From the NCBI GenBank assembly GCA_022414725.1, contig CM039465.1, positions 43,922,560 through 43,986,559 on the forward strand: 64,000 bases of DNA, in the 5' to 3' direction. The translations under genes were made by a program, and so were the position numbers. The DNA comes from Microglena sp. YARC (lineage: Eukaryota; Chlorophyta; Chlorophyceae; Chlamydomonadales; Chlamydomonadaceae). Of this stretch, positions 41,201 to 52,351 are shown one piece after another. Position 1 is the stretch's first letter; each line of letters starts with the position of its first letter. The notes under the pieces were generated by a model, which saw only the letters and a program-made list of their open reading frames with translations, made no database searches and was not told the DNA's origin.

Positions 41201-43424
41201 TGGATGTGAGGAGACTGGATGCGTGTGGTGGGCTGCAAGAGGATACAATATATGTAGGGAATAAGACATGCTGCATCATGTGAAGGGGGCTATTGGGGCA
41301 GTGTAAGAGGACATATAAGAGAGGTGGGATTGCAACAGTGGCAAGTAAGAGGGTATACAACCGGTTGGGCATCGCATTGCAGGTGGATACCGTAGTAGGG
41401 AAAAAAAAAATAAGGAAGGGGAGCAAAGGAGAAGAAAAAGTGTTTGTTAGCAGAAAAAGGAAAGGAAGTCGCGGGAAAGGGACAAGGAAAGTGTAGAAGC
41501 GGCTGTGCGCGTTTCGAAAAAATGGTTCAAATGGTTGAACTTGCTGCAACGCCGATGAAAACGGTGCTGGGTTCGAATTCCTACAGGTGCGGCTTTAGTG
41601 TTCGCGTCAGTCGCTGTCAACCGCCATGGTAGCTTTGTCCAGGTAAAAGTAGCAGCCCGTCCTCTACGCTAGCATAAGAAGTTGGGGCTCCTTAATACCA
41701 AGCGTCCACTAGGCGTTCTCGATTTACGTTTTATTTTAGCGGCGGTGTTCCACCAATGGAGCATAGCATGAGGCATGTGAAGGGACCATATGATATCATA
41801 CAAATTACATCATATGCTATTGTATACAGTTGGTATACAGATGGTAACTTTAATCTAGTCAGACTGCGCGTGCATCATATGACATCAGTCTGCACATTGG
41901 CCGTTTCCCTAGGCGTGTGTCAGTTACTCACCCAGAATGACCATTTCCTTGTGCTCCAGGCTTAGGTCTACGGATGTGGCTGAGGTCATGAAATTGGAGA
42001 GTCGGTTCGCAGGAAAGGGGCCTGCGAGTTGTTTGGTCGAAGAAGTGGGTGGGAGAATGGGGTCAGGGTGGGGGGGGTGGACGAGCGGGATTTTAAGTGA
42101 ACACTACTATGATAGCTGAACAGAGTATAATGCTAGGAGTACTTTTAAATATTTGGAAGTAGGCAGAATAAAAAACACGGTGAGTAGTGTGAGTTCAACC
42201 TAAACAATGGAGATTGACTACCTGGGGTGCTTGTGGTTGGTTGACCTGGTATGTGCTGCATGTGGGTCTGATGCACATGAGTACCCCACACAGAACCACA
42301 CACACACACACATACGCAGAGGAGCACAAATGAGAGCACCTGCGTTATATATGACCATGCCATGGCCTTCCAGTCAGCCTATTTGGCTACCCCTGATGAG
42401 CTTGCAGCAAACACTTCACATACACATACACGCACTCGGCCAAGTGCAAGATGAGCGCACCTGCATTCTATAAATGACCTTCGCATGGTCCTCCTTTCAG
42501 CTTATTTAGGCTACCTCCTGAACTGCAACAAACACACCCACATACCATAGACACACCGCACTCGCAAGCGCACCTGCATTGTAGATCACCATATCTGGCT
42601 CTCCAAAGTTCTCCAGCTCTGCCTGGGTGGGGCGGATGAGCATGTTATGCATGAACAATGCGTGGTAGGGGCGTGCACACAAACCTGATGCTTCAGCCTG
42701 GCTTCCTCTTCTCCAGTTGGCATAGCCGTAAACACAAAGACGCGTCGATGTAGTTGAAGGCTAGTTCCACGGCACGGTGCCTTATTGGAGGAGGAAGGCA
42801 CGCGTCATCCACCATGGGGTAGTTGGGAGAATGCCCTCCGCCCCACCACCTCGTCCTGGGTGCTGGGCTACGGGATCACAACCGCTTGTCCTTAGGGGAG
42901 CGGCTGAGGGGAGAGAAAAAGCTAATCGGTGATGGTGTGTGTGTGTGCATGTAGTGGTGGTTGTTTGCAGTGGGATGTGTGAGCGTTCTAAGTGGTGGTG
43001 GTGGTGAGTGGTGGTGGCGATTTTGGTTGGTGGCAGGCTGAGAGGGAGGGAAGATGGATGGTCAGCACATCGGTGGCAGCAGTAGTGATTAGCTTCTTGG
43101 GTTTGATGAGTTTGTAGATGGTTGTGAGTGATGGGGTGGAGAAGCGGTCATGAATCAGACTTTTTTTTGAACCTTTTAGAACTTTTGATGGTGCTCGTGG
43201 GTATATAACAGTTGATGGTGCTTGTGTGTGTGTGGGGGGTGGGGGGGTGGGGGGGAGGGGGTGAAGAGGGGGGGGGGGGGGGGGGGGCATGAAGCCGTGA
43301 GCAATGGTGTGTCTTCCAGTTTCCTCATAGGATAAAGAGCAATAGCTCCGCATCCACCAGGGCGTGTGTCGGTTTCATACTTCAAGGCAAGACTTGTAGA
43401 AGCTTGGGAACACTAGGTTCCTTG
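37055..43424 (-). CDS. PCK: ATP-dependent phosphoenolpyruvate carboxykinase, multi-exon, with frame breaks
   Basis: Converts oxaloacetate plus ATP to PEP, CO2 and ADP (gluconeogenesis / C4-type flux). Exons recognised on the reverse strand: about 43424-43310 (KYETDT), 42903-42574 ([24 protein letters not shown]), 42021-41932 ([18 protein letters not shown]), 40707-40566 ([29 protein letters not shown]), 39872-39713 ([25 protein letters not shown]), 39258-38997 ([29 protein letters not shown]), 37974-37807 ([25 protein letters not shown]) and 37316-37055 ([14 protein letters not shown] to GGDK-stop TAA). Intron phases agree at every junction tested from the second exon on. The nucleotide-binding P-loop is split across 40566/39872. 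At least six 1-2 nt indels break the frame, including just after GTGK, so this is either a recent pseudogene or a functional gene in error-prone assembly. Most exons have echo arrays. Confidence 0.88.
37317..37806 (-). repeat. PEPCK intron with echoes of the last exon's start
   Basis: GGCTCATGCGGTGGCCAGAA/CCGTACC (reverse of the YGTGHRMSL exon start and its CCAG acceptor) recurs at about 37293-37318 (true), 37468-37500 and 37600-37630. At 37690-37730 a fragment of the next exon upstream (CACTTGTATGGGTGCACATC) is also copied. Spacers are GTGGTGGTGG. Confidence 0.75.
37975..38996 (-). repeat. PEPCK intron with exon-edge echoes, poly-G and tandem repeats
   Basis: 38113-38145 repeats the start of the exon at 37974 (GGCTCCTTGATGCC, CAATCTGCAGG). 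38037-38069 is mostly G. 38223-38287 is 65 consecutive G. 38360-38590 is a degenerate AGATCAGATCTAGACTAT array. 38735-38790, 38812-38860 and 38902-38950 are echoes of the exon end at 38997 with the ACTCACCTTGGATGTGTATC donor edge. Confidence 0.8.
38223..38287 (+). repeat. Homopolymer of 65 G
   Basis: Uninterrupted G run in a PEPCK intron. The true length is uncertain because sequencing rarely resolves such runs. Confidence 0.9.
39415..39650 (+). other. Organelle-like insert in a PEPCK intron with a perfect hairpin
   Basis: Unlike the surroundings, this segment is non-repetitive. It has a 65-codon forward frame (39422-39619, [17 protein letters not shown], then [18 protein letters not shown]) followed by the hairpin AAACCGTTGAGACC..GGTCTAAACGGTTT, as in organelle transcript ends. 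I do not recognise the product. Confidence 0.35.
39873..40565 (-). repeat. PEPCK intron with three echoes of the [14 protein letters not shown] exon end
   Basis: Copies of the exon end at 40566, including GATGTTGCAGCCAGAGT (reverse) and CTCACCTGACAAT donor edge, occur at about 40205-40330, 40335-40450 and 40455-40560. Each is followed by GCATGTGTATG and TTTCAGTCCA. 39880-40065 is a GGGATGGGTGGGG-rich stretch. Confidence 0.8.
40708..41500 (-). repeat. PEPCK intron with ~95-bp tandem repeat
   Basis: GTGTGGTGGGCTGCAAGAGG / ATAAGACATGCTC-type units recur near 40845, 40970, 41090 and 41220. No coding content. Confidence 0.65.
41513..41728 (+). mobile_element. tRNA-derived SINE, copy 4
   Basis: ATGGTTCAAATGGTTGAAC head, GGGTTCGAATTCCTAC B-box, GTCGCTGTCAACCGCCAT body, CACTAGGCGTT tail. 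Inserted in a PEPCK intron. Confidence 0.75.
41780..41912. mobile_element. MITE family C, copy 1
   Basis: AT-rich, palindromic: GGGACCATATGATATCAT start, TAATCTAGTCAGACTGCGCG middle, CATCATATGACATCA towards the end. Related copies at 50092-50280 and 53203-53397. Confidence 0.6.
42022..42573 (-). repeat. PEPCK intron with two echoes of the YNAG exon end
   Basis: Reverse copies of TACAATGCAG|GTGCGC at about 42325-42360 (AGCACCTGCGTTATATATGA) and 42445-42480 (GCGCACCTGCATTCTATAAA), with ACACACACATACGC spacers. Confidence 0.7.
42904..43309 (-). other. PEPCK intron, GTGGTG and poly-G tracts
   Basis: GGTGGTGGTGGTGAGTGGTG (42990-43020) and a G-rich run at 43233-43287. The exact donor of the upstream exon is not visible. 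Confidence 0.5.
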
Positions 43425-43918
43425 CACACACACAACACAGAAGATAGGTGAGCGGTTGTGACCTTGTGAAGCTTGGTTAGATACTGAAATTAGCTATATT
43501 TGTGCAGATCATGGGCTGCTGAGGGAGCTGTTCGACTGTGAGCCCTTGAACCGTGTTGACAAGGTTATTCGTGTGTTCAGGGTTCATATCTTTGAGATAC
43601 AACAGTGATGAACAGCAAGGGCACCAATAGAGGGTTAGAAATTCAGTGGTCGTTTACACAACACATGGTTTCGGTTTGGTCGTGGTCGGCGGTGGTGGTA
43701 GTGGGTCGAGCTTTTCTTTCGAGTGTGGTCGAGGTCGTTGGTAGTGGTGGTCGTGCCGGTCGAGATTACGATGGTGTGGTCTTTGGCTCGTGGTTCGTGG
43801 ACTATGGCAGATGGCGTTGGACGTGGTAATCGCTAGAATTGATAGATGGTCGTGGACATGGAACATGGTCGTGGTCGACTGTTCTCGTGTGGTCGTCACT
43901 GGCCCTCGTAAATTTCTT
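43425..43918. other. No further exon recognised before the gap
   Basis: Contains GGTCGTGGTCGGCGGTGG-type repeats from 43670. The PEPCK N-terminus should lie here or in the gap, but I cannot see it. Confidence 0.4.
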
Positions 43919-44918
43919 NNNNNNNNNNNNNNNNNNNNNNNNNNNNNNNNNNNNNNNNNNNNNNNNNNNNNNNNNNNNNNNNNNNNNNNNNNNNNNNNNN
44001 NNNNNNNNNNNNNNNNNNNNNNNNNNNNNNNNNNNNNNNNNNNNNNNNNNNNNNNNNNNNNNNNNNNNNNNNNNNNNNNNNNNNNNNNNNNNNNNNNNNN
44101 NNNNNNNNNNNNNNNNNNNNNNNNNNNNNNNNNNNNNNNNNNNNNNNNNNNNNNNNNNNNNNNNNNNNNNNNNNNNNNNNNNNNNNNNNNNNNNNNNNNN
44201 NNNNNNNNNNNNNNNNNNNNNNNNNNNNNNNNNNNNNNNNNNNNNNNNNNNNNNNNNNNNNNNNNNNNNNNNNNNNNNNNNNNNNNNNNNNNNNNNNNNN
44301 NNNNNNNNNNNNNNNNNNNNNNNNNNNNNNNNNNNNNNNNNNNNNNNNNNNNNNNNNNNNNNNNNNNNNNNNNNNNNNNNNNNNNNNNNNNNNNNNNNNN
44401 NNNNNNNNNNNNNNNNNNNNNNNNNNNNNNNNNNNNNNNNNNNNNNNNNNNNNNNNNNNNNNNNNNNNNNNNNNNNNNNNNNNNNNNNNNNNNNNNNNNN
44501 NNNNNNNNNNNNNNNNNNNNNNNNNNNNNNNNNNNNNNNNNNNNNNNNNNNNNNNNNNNNNNNNNNNNNNNNNNNNNNNNNNNNNNNNNNNNNNNNNNNN
44601 NNNNNNNNNNNNNNNNNNNNNNNNNNNNNNNNNNNNNNNNNNNNNNNNNNNNNNNNNNNNNNNNNNNNNNNNNNNNNNNNNNNNNNNNNNNNNNNNNNNN
44701 NNNNNNNNNNNNNNNNNNNNNNNNNNNNNNNNNNNNNNNNNNNNNNNNNNNNNNNNNNNNNNNNNNNNNNNNNNNNNNNNNNNNNNNNNNNNNNNNNNNN
44801 NNNNNNNNNNNNNNNNNNNNNNNNNNNNNNNNNNNNNNNNNNNNNNNNNNNNNNNNNNNNNNNNNNNNNNNNNNNNNNNNNNNNNNNNNNNNNNNNNNNN
44901 NNNNNNNNNNNNNNNNNN
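43919..44918. other. Assembly gap, exactly 1000 N
   Basis: A round-number run of N marking a scaffold join of unknown true size. Open frames spanning it are artefacts. Confidence 0.99.
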
Positions 44919-45150
44919 CTGTAAGTACTTTACTATACTGTAATTCCAATGTCATGCAATGTAATGTAATGTAATGCAGTGCAATGCTCATGCAATGTAA
45001 TTAATGTGATGTAATTTGATGTATGTAATGTACTGTAATGTAATGCGATGCACGTAAGTAACGTCATGTCATGTCATGTCATGCAGTGTGTGTAAATGTA
45101 CTGTAATTGGCCAACAAAGGCCTTGTCGGTACAGTGGTAATGTTAATGTT
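44919..45150. repeat. ATGTA/TGTAA simple repeat
   Basis: Degenerate ATGTAATGTAATGCAATG repeat at the gap edge. Confidence 0.75.
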
Positions 45151-47164
45151 TGCCCAACTACTTGCCCACTTCCACAGCCATTCGTGCAACAGGACAGGCC
45201 TTGCACCATTTCTTCATGCTGAAATGCTCTATTTCATCAGTCTTCATTCCAAGGCAGTAGAGTGGTGCTGCTGATACCCATAGTCCTCCAGGCCCAGTCT
45301 CTCCAAGGCAAATACCCATGGCAAAAACCGTAGAATACCTATGGCAAAACCCTATAAACAACATGGCAAAACCATATCCTCCAGGCCCAGTCTCTCCAGG
45401 ATCTTGGGGCTGTTTACCCAGAACATGCCCTTTCACTTCCACAGCTTCATGCATCCAAGGCAGGCCTTGCGCTATTCTTCAGGTTTAATCTATGTTTACA
45501 CCGTCTTTATTCCCTAGGGCGGCAGAGTTGGTGCTGCTACTAAAACTGTTGTTGACATAGGAGCATGTTTTGCACAGCCTTCATGGATCAGGGCAGGGCT
45601 GCACCATTTCTTTAAGGTTTTGGTATCTTTTTCACCGTCTTGGTTCCCAAGGCGGCAGGTTGGAGCTGCTACTTAGACTGGCTGTGACAATGGGAACATG
45701 TCCTGCAAGCCCGTTTCAGGCATGATGGCAAGTTTTCTTGCACCATTTCTTTCATGTTTGGTATCTTTTTCAACCGTTTGGTTCCCAAGGCGGAGAGTTA
45801 GTGCTGCTTACTTAGACTGTTGTGGCGTCCTGCAACAGCCTTCATGGTCAGGCGGGCTTTGCGCCATTTCTTGAGGTTTGGATCTGCGGTCTCACTGTCG
45901 AATGCCAAGGAAGCAGAGTTAGTTGCCGCTACCCATAGTAAAAGTGCGGTTCAGAGACAACGTCGACCTTCACAAAAAAAATCGAAATTTGGTGCAGATG
46001 TAAAGCGCGTGCGAATGCGGACACATGCAACTATCTAATTCTCGAACAAGCGCGTTTTCAAGGAGATGTGTTGCTTTCGAGGCTGGTGTCGGTTGGTGTC
46101 GGTTGGGTCCTGTCATGCCTCGGAATTGAAGCAACCCTTGAAAGTCAGTAAAGGCAATATTGGGGGCTGTTAATATCCCTTCATGCATCAGAGCAGGGTC
46201 TTGCGCCATTTTCTTCAGGTTTTCATCCTCTTATTCACCGTCTTGACTGGCCAAGGGCAGTTGGCTTGGGTGCTTTTTACTCATATTACTCAGGCAGCTT
46301 GGGGCCTGTTTAATCCAGACTGCCTTTCACTCCACAGCCTTTCATGCACCAGTGCAGGTCTTGAGCCATTTCTTCAGATTTAATCTCTGTCTCACTGTCT
46401 TGGTTCCCAAGGGCATTGGCTTGGGTGCTTTTTTAAACCCATATTTAAATCTCCAGGCAGCTTGGGGCTGTTTATCCAAGACTGCCCTTTCACTCCACAG
46501 CCTTTTCATGCCCAGTGCAGGTCTAGCCATTTCCTTCAGATTTTAATCTGTCTCAACTGTCTTGATGCCAAGGCAAGCAGAGTTTGGTGCCGCTACCCAT
46601 AGTCACTAAAGGCAATATTGGGGCTGTTATATCCCTTCATGCATCAGAGCAGGTCTTGCGCCATTTCTTCAGGTGTCATATCTGTTTCACTGTCTTGGTT
46701 CCCAAGGGCATTGGCTTGGGTGCTTTTTATCCATATTATCTCCAAGAGCATCTTTGGGGCTTGTTACCCAGAACTGCCGTTTTTTACTTCCCACAGCCTT
46801 CTATGGCAACCAGGGCAAAGGTCTTTTGCGCCATTTCATCAGGTGTCATATCTGTTTCACTGTCTTGGTTCCCAAGGTGGCAGAGTTGGTGCTGCTACTT
46901 AGACGGTTGTGACATGGGAACACGTCTGCACAGCCTTCATGCATCCAGGGCAAAGCCCTTGCGCCATTTTTCAGGTTCGACTCTGTTTCACTGTTTCCCC
47001 CCTTTGAATGCCAAGGAGTGGCTGCTTTGGGGCACACCATATTCAACCCCGATATTGGTAGGGCCGCATCCCTTCATGCTTAGGGCAGGGCTTGCGCCAT
47101 TTGTCCAGGTTTTAATCTCTGTTTTTCACTGTTTGATGCCAAGGGCGGCTGCTTTGGGGCACAC
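45151..47164 (-). repeat. Long echo-type array next to the unrecognised gene
   Basis: About eight to ten units of 150-250 bp contain (reverse strand) CAAGGCCTG..GCATGAAGG, AAATGGCGCAAG and CTTGGGAACCAAGACAGTGA blocks. The last units adjoin the exon at 47165 and carry its GGGTTGAA..GTGTGCCCCAAAGCAGC edge. Copies differ by many one-base indels. No unit gives a clean long frame. Confidence 0.65.
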
Positions 47165-48300
47165 CTTATTTCAACCCCATATTTGTACTCAATGTTCCAG
47201 ACTGCCTTGCCCAGCCTGTACAAACAGCTTCGTACCCCTGGCACTTCGTTGTACCTGCAACACTGGCTCAATTGACAGCAAAGTCAAAGTCACCTAACCC
47301 AGCTCAGCAAGCTGGCCACATCGTTCTTCAGACCAATGGACAGGTCCAGCGCTGTGTGCAAGTAAGCTGCCAGGAACCTGTGAAACAGGATGTGAGCGGT
47401 GTTAATTTGAATTTGAAATTTTGATTTATGTTCTTCAAACCAATGTACAGGTCCAGCCTTGTGTGCAGTAGCTGCCAGGAACCTGTGAACAAGATGTGGG
47501 TAGTGTGAATTGAATTATAAATTTAATTTGAATTTGGATTTTTGTTCTTTAGACCAATGGACAGTTCCAAGCTGTGTGCGACAGTTGCCTGGAACATTAG
47601 AACTGAGTTGGGGAGTGGTGATTTGAATTGAATTTTGAATTGATTTCGATTTTTCGTTCTCAGACCATGGACAGGTAAATAGCTGTGTGCAATATTTGCC
47701 TGGAACATTATGAACTGACGTGGGGAGCTGTGGAATTTTTAATTTTGTATTTGATTTTCGTTCTTGGACCCAATGGACAGCTCCAAGGCTGTGCCGCGGT
47801 AGTTGCCTGGGACAGTCCCTCGCTATACACCAGATATAGTAGCAGCTATAGTACAAGTTATACACCAGCTATACAACCAAAGCTTACGCCAGCTATACAC
47901 CCTATACCCAGCTGTACACCAGCTATACACCAGCTGTAACACGCAGCTATACACCACCTATGCGCCCACCTATATCACTATATGAAGCTAACAGTACAGC
48001 TATATCAACCGCTTACACCAGCCTAAAAGATTGCACTTCAACCATGCAACACCTGGTAGTCAGCTGGCTGCTGCAAGTGAGAGGAATAGCCGGTTCAGAT
48101 TTGTGAACAATCCACATTTGTGAACCCATTCCACATTAGCTATACACCCGCTATACACGAGCTTATAACAATGCAACTCACCATGCACACACTGTTGTAG
48201 TCAAGCTGGTCCTTCCCTGGCACGTGAGGGGAAAGCCGGTTGGATTTGTGTCCCATCCAATTGTCAGGGTGGACAAGGCAGGGAATCCTTCTCCTTACAA
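47165..48300 (-). CDS. Unrecognised spliced gene, three exons visible
   Basis: Reverse-strand exons: about 48300-48182 (PDNWMGHKSNRLSPHVPGK, DQLDYNSVCM, donor ATG|GTGAGT), 47377-47294 (acceptor TTTCACAG; FLAAYLHTALDLS, IGLKNDVASLLSWV) and 47254-47165 (YNEVPGVRSCLYRLGKAVW, NIEYKYGVEI). The second and third join in phase; the first and second do not, so a base or exon is missing. The composition is ordinary, non-repetitive and helix-rich, so this is very likely a real protein, but I do not recognise the family. Introns carry echo copies of the exon edges (47430-47480, 47540-47600, 47665-47720, 47765-47820 and about 48050-48110). The remaining exons may be hidden in the array to the left or further right. 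Confidence 0.5.
47378..48181 (-). repeat. Intron with acceptor-side echoes and GCTATACACC repeats
   Basis: Four copies of the exon start (CAGGTTCCTGGCAGC..CTGGACCTGTACATTGGT on the reverse strand) with AATTTGAATTTGAA spacers up to about 47830. Then CAGCTATACACCAGCTAT repeats to about 48000, and one echo of the upstream exon's end near 48060. Confidence 0.75.
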
Positions 48301-49830
48301 TCTCCATTCTTTGCTTCAATGAATTTGACGAATCTGCGAAATTTAAAGGATTGAATACAAGGTTTGACTCTGTAAATGACGAATCTGCGTATGTATGGTT
48401 TGAGCAACAAGTTTTGACCTCTGTAAATGAGTCCTGACCTGACAAACATAGGGTAATATGATGCTAAATCTGACAAACAACATATATAAGCTTATAAGAG
48501 GCTCGATCTGGACAACTATATATGAGATAATATAAGGCTAGATATGGACAAAAAAACATATTAGATGTAGTTTTAATTGAAATTGAAATTGAAAATGTAC
48601 ATCTGTGGTAATACAGTTACTCACAGAACGTGAAGTTAAGGACACCATAGCGTATATGTAGTTATATATGTATATATATATATGCTTATTAAAGCTCGGG
48701 ATCTGACAAAATATATAATAACCATAAGCTTCTAATGTGGCTGATCAGCGTGTTTTTACCCGTATGTAAATGCAAATTAGTAAATGCAATTATGTACCGC
48801 CGTATGTAAATTGCAATTATGTAAATGCAACCCACGCCCTGTAGATTGGCAATTTGCCTTCCGTCCATATACAAGCCAACACTGATCGGTATAAATCATC
48901 TATAAAACTAAAGTTAAATTAGAAGTTAGAATGTTTTGAAAAGAAGCCAATTTGAAAATAGCTGTGAATGGCTACAAACAGAGACTGGGCCAGACTGGCT
49001 CCAGAACGCGAGAATAGCTGTGATAGCTACAAACGGAGAACTGGCCAGATGGCTCCGGAACCAGAATAGCTGTGAATAGCTACAAACGGACACTGGCCTC
49101 CAGAGCCAGAATAGCCAATGAAAAGGGGGGGGGCTTCCATAAAAAAAGGTTAGATTCATAAGAAGTAGATTAATAAAAAGTAGATTAATAAAAGTAGATT
49201 AATATAAAAGTGCGATTAATAAAAGTAGATTACTAAAAAAGTAGATTCATAAAAAGTAGATTAACTAAAGTAAGATTCATAAAAAGTAGAAATTAATAAA
49301 TAGTGGATTAAATAAAAGAAAAAAAGAAAAAAAAAGTAGATTAGCATTTGCCTTCCCCGCCCATATACACACCAACATTTGTGTGCAGAGTAAAGGGGCA
49401 TGGCCTGAGTGCTTGAAAGTAAATAAATAAATAGTTATAAGTAATTACCGGTAAGCGAGTAATAATATTTTGGAGTAGGGTAGGCCCCAATGTAGTCACT
49501 CTTAAGTAAATTTCCCGCAATAAAAGTGTCTTTGTCTTTGTCATTTGTCTTTGTCTTTTGTCTTTGGTCCTTTGTCTTTGTCTTCAAAGAAATAGTAACC
49601 ATCCCTCGAGATGAAGGGCTGCCAGTGGCTTTTTTCTTTTTTCACTGTGCCCAGCTAACGAAGCCACAGTTTACCTAGGCAGACTACTCCTTCATATTAT
49701 ATCAAGACTCGCGCCGTTTGGTCAGACATCATGGATATGCGTCCTACAACATATGTACAGTAGGAGTGCGGGTATCTACAGGCAACCTTCAGGCATCCGC
49801 AAGGTAGGCACAATAGTAGACAAAAGTTAA
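48301..49830. repeat. Mixed AT-rich repeats; no gene recognised
   Basis: GAATCTGCG..AAATGA duplications (48320-48440), a ~60-bp repeat AGCTGTGAATAGCTACAAACG x3 (48955-49110), an AAAGTAGATTAATAA array (49140-49345) and CTTTGTCTTTGTC runs (49530-49580). Confidence 0.6.
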
Positions 49831-50080
49831 TCTAATGCCTGGTGGACATGGATCTAAGGGAGCCCTTAATTTTACGGGCGGTAGGGAACGAGCTGCTACT
49901 TTTTACCTGGAAAAGTTACATGCGGTATGTGACAGCGGACGCGGCGAACACCCACACCCATAAGGATTAAAACCCTGCAACGCTTCACTATTTCAAACTT
50001 TCAACTCACACACACACCTCACCATTTCAACGAGCTCTACCCTTTGAGCCATTCGTCGAAACGGGATAGAGCTACAAACA
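49831..50080 (-). mobile_element. tRNA-derived SINE, copy 5
   Basis: Reverse orientation: TGCCTGGTGG tail, GAACGAGCTGCTAC, GTGACAGCGG, and a TTTGAGCCATTCGTCG head. The B-box is decayed (AAGGATTAAAACCCTGC). Confidence 0.6.
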
Positions 50081-50091
50081 GCAATATTATG

Positions 50092-50280
50092 TAGGGACCG
50101 CATATCATATGATGTTTGGTCCGAAAGGCGGAGCATGGAGTATCTATGATATTCATCCACGAAATTCAAATCATGATGATCTTGGTACATAAATTGTAAC
50201 TTTGCCTGTCAAAATGCCGGGCATCATTTGATATCATAATGATGACATGTACATCATTTGATACCTATATTGCGTTCCCC
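50092..50280. mobile_element. MITE family C, copy 2
   Basis: GGGACCGCATATCATATGAT start, GATGATATCAAATGATG-like inverted end, finishing GCGTTCCC. Confidence 0.6.
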
Positions 50281-50359
50281 TACAATATATTTATACTTTG
50301 AGTCAGGTAACCACAGTACATTAAAGTATCCTGTAGGTAGGTACATTAGGTGACAAGCT

Positions 50360-51480
50360 GCAATGCAAGATTTTCTGTCCACCAGAGTTCAGCTATCTAG
50401 TGCAGCTCCCCTGGCTTGCTACCCAAGTCAAAACCAAGCAAACCTTGTGGCGTTCTGCATCGGGGCTTGTCTCTTCTGCTACCGGGACAGCTTGCAGGCA
50501 GCTTTCCCTGGCTTGCAACCAAGCCAAACCCAAAGCAACCTCGGTGCACCTGCAAGCTGATTATCAGCTTTCCAGTTGGCCCCTTTCTTTGTGTAATCTC
50601 TGGGTTTGGTCCAGAGGCAGTCTATAGGGAGCCTGCCTAGAAGCTGCTAGCTGGTAGAAATAACAAAAGCCACCTGATGCAGATGCAGCAAGGTTGCTTT
50701 GAGTGTTTGGATTGTAGGCGAGCCAGAGGGAGCTGACTAGAAAGGCTGCTGCGTGGTGAGATGAAAATAGAAAGCACCCGATGCAGAATGCACAAGGTTG
50801 CTTTGGGTTTGAATTGGTAAGCAGCAAGGGAGCTGATTAAGAAGCTGCTGCTGGTAGATGTGAAAGAAAAAGCCCCGATAGCAGATACGCACCACCGGTT
50901 GCTTTGTGGAGAGCTTTGAGATGGTAGCAAGCCAGGGGAGCTGGACTAGAAGCTAGCTGCTGGTTAGATGAAAAAAAGCCCCGATGCAGATGCACACATA
51001 GGTTGCTTTGGGTTTGGCTTGGTAGCAGAAGCCAAGGGAGCTGAACTAGAAGCTGCTGCTGGTAGATGAAAAAAGCACCCGATGTAGATGCACAATGGTT
51101 GCTGTTGGGTTTGGAATTGGTAGCGAAGCAAGGGAGCTGACTAGAAGCTGCTGCTGTAGAATGAAAATAAAAGCCCCGATGCAGATGCACAAGGTTGCTT
51201 TGGGTTTGGATTGGTAGCAAGCCAGGGGAGCTGGCTAGAAGCTGCTGCTGATAGATGAAAAAAAGCCCCGATGCAGATGCACAAGGTTGCTTTGGGTTTG
51301 GATTGGTAGCAAGCCAAGGGAGCTGATTAGAAGCTGCTGCTGGTAGATGAGAAAAAAGCCCCGATGCAAATGCAAAAACAGGTTGCTTTGGTTTGGCTTT
51401 GGTAGCAAGCCAGGGGAGCTGACTAGAAGCTGCTGCCGGTAGCTGAAAATAAAAGCCCCGATGCGAGATAAGGCAAATAC
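50360..51480. repeat. ~92-bp satellite, about eleven units, two orientations
   Basis: Units contain AGCAAGCCAGGGGAGCTG, ACTAGAAGCTGCTGCTGGTA, GATGCAGATGCACAAGGTTG and CTTTGGGTTTGG. Units at 50380-50640 are in the opposite orientation to those at 50640-51480, so an inversion point lies near 50640. Frequent one-base indels. Confidence 0.85.
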
Positions 51481-51529
51481 ATTTATGTCATTTATTGGTA
51501 AGTTTTCAGGTACAGTAGATATAAGGTAT

Positions 51530-51800
51530 CTCAATGTACATGTGTGGATATATATTCATTATATTTACTGACTTATATATAAGACATCTATACTTTTCGT
51601 ATTGTAAAATATTTCAAGAGTTTCACGCATATACTATGGTTGACACACAGATGCACACATATATACATATATCATCCACATATCCACATATACATATTAT
51701 ATACAATTATTTCCATATATATATCATATACAATTATTTATAAACGGGTACATATATATTGTAAATCACATAAATCACACATAATCACATTTATGGCCAG
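51530..51800. other. AT-rich, TATA/CATA repeats, no gene
   Basis: ATATACATATATCATCCACA-type sequence. Nothing coding seen. Confidence 0.5.
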
Positions 51801-51806
51801 GTTCAC

Positions 51807-52292
51807 CTCAGTGTTACGGTGATCAAGCCACTTCTCCCCCGCCCAGCCATCCAGATTTTTGCCGAGCGCACTCTTAGGGAACTCTTCGAAATCGGATCTC
51901 CAATTCTCAGAGCTGCCAGCGCTGAAGTAGCACACCGGGTATAGCCCCTCTTCTAACATCTGGGCAACAACAGAAGCTTTGGTGTCAAACCCATCCACCA
52001 CGTAGGCCTTGACCTACAAGTAGACACGCATTACATAAACTCAGCAAAACAAGGCCTTGACCCGCAAGAAAAAAGGCGGTACATAAACCATCCACCAAAC
52101 CCCTAGGCCCTTGACCCGCAAGCAAAAAATCAGTACAGATTAAACTCAGAAAAACAAGTCATGTACAGGACAGGCGTAGGTAAGTTGTAGGGTGGAGCCC
52201 ATCGACGAAGACAAGAGCTTTGGAGTCAAAACCTTCCACCACGGAAGCTTTGACCTGCAAGAGAAGTGTGTGTGGTGTGGGTGGTGTGTGTG

Positions 52293-52351
<59 letters not shown>

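Noticed and set aside
43654..44991. Open frames across the gap
   Set aside because: Most of their length is N.
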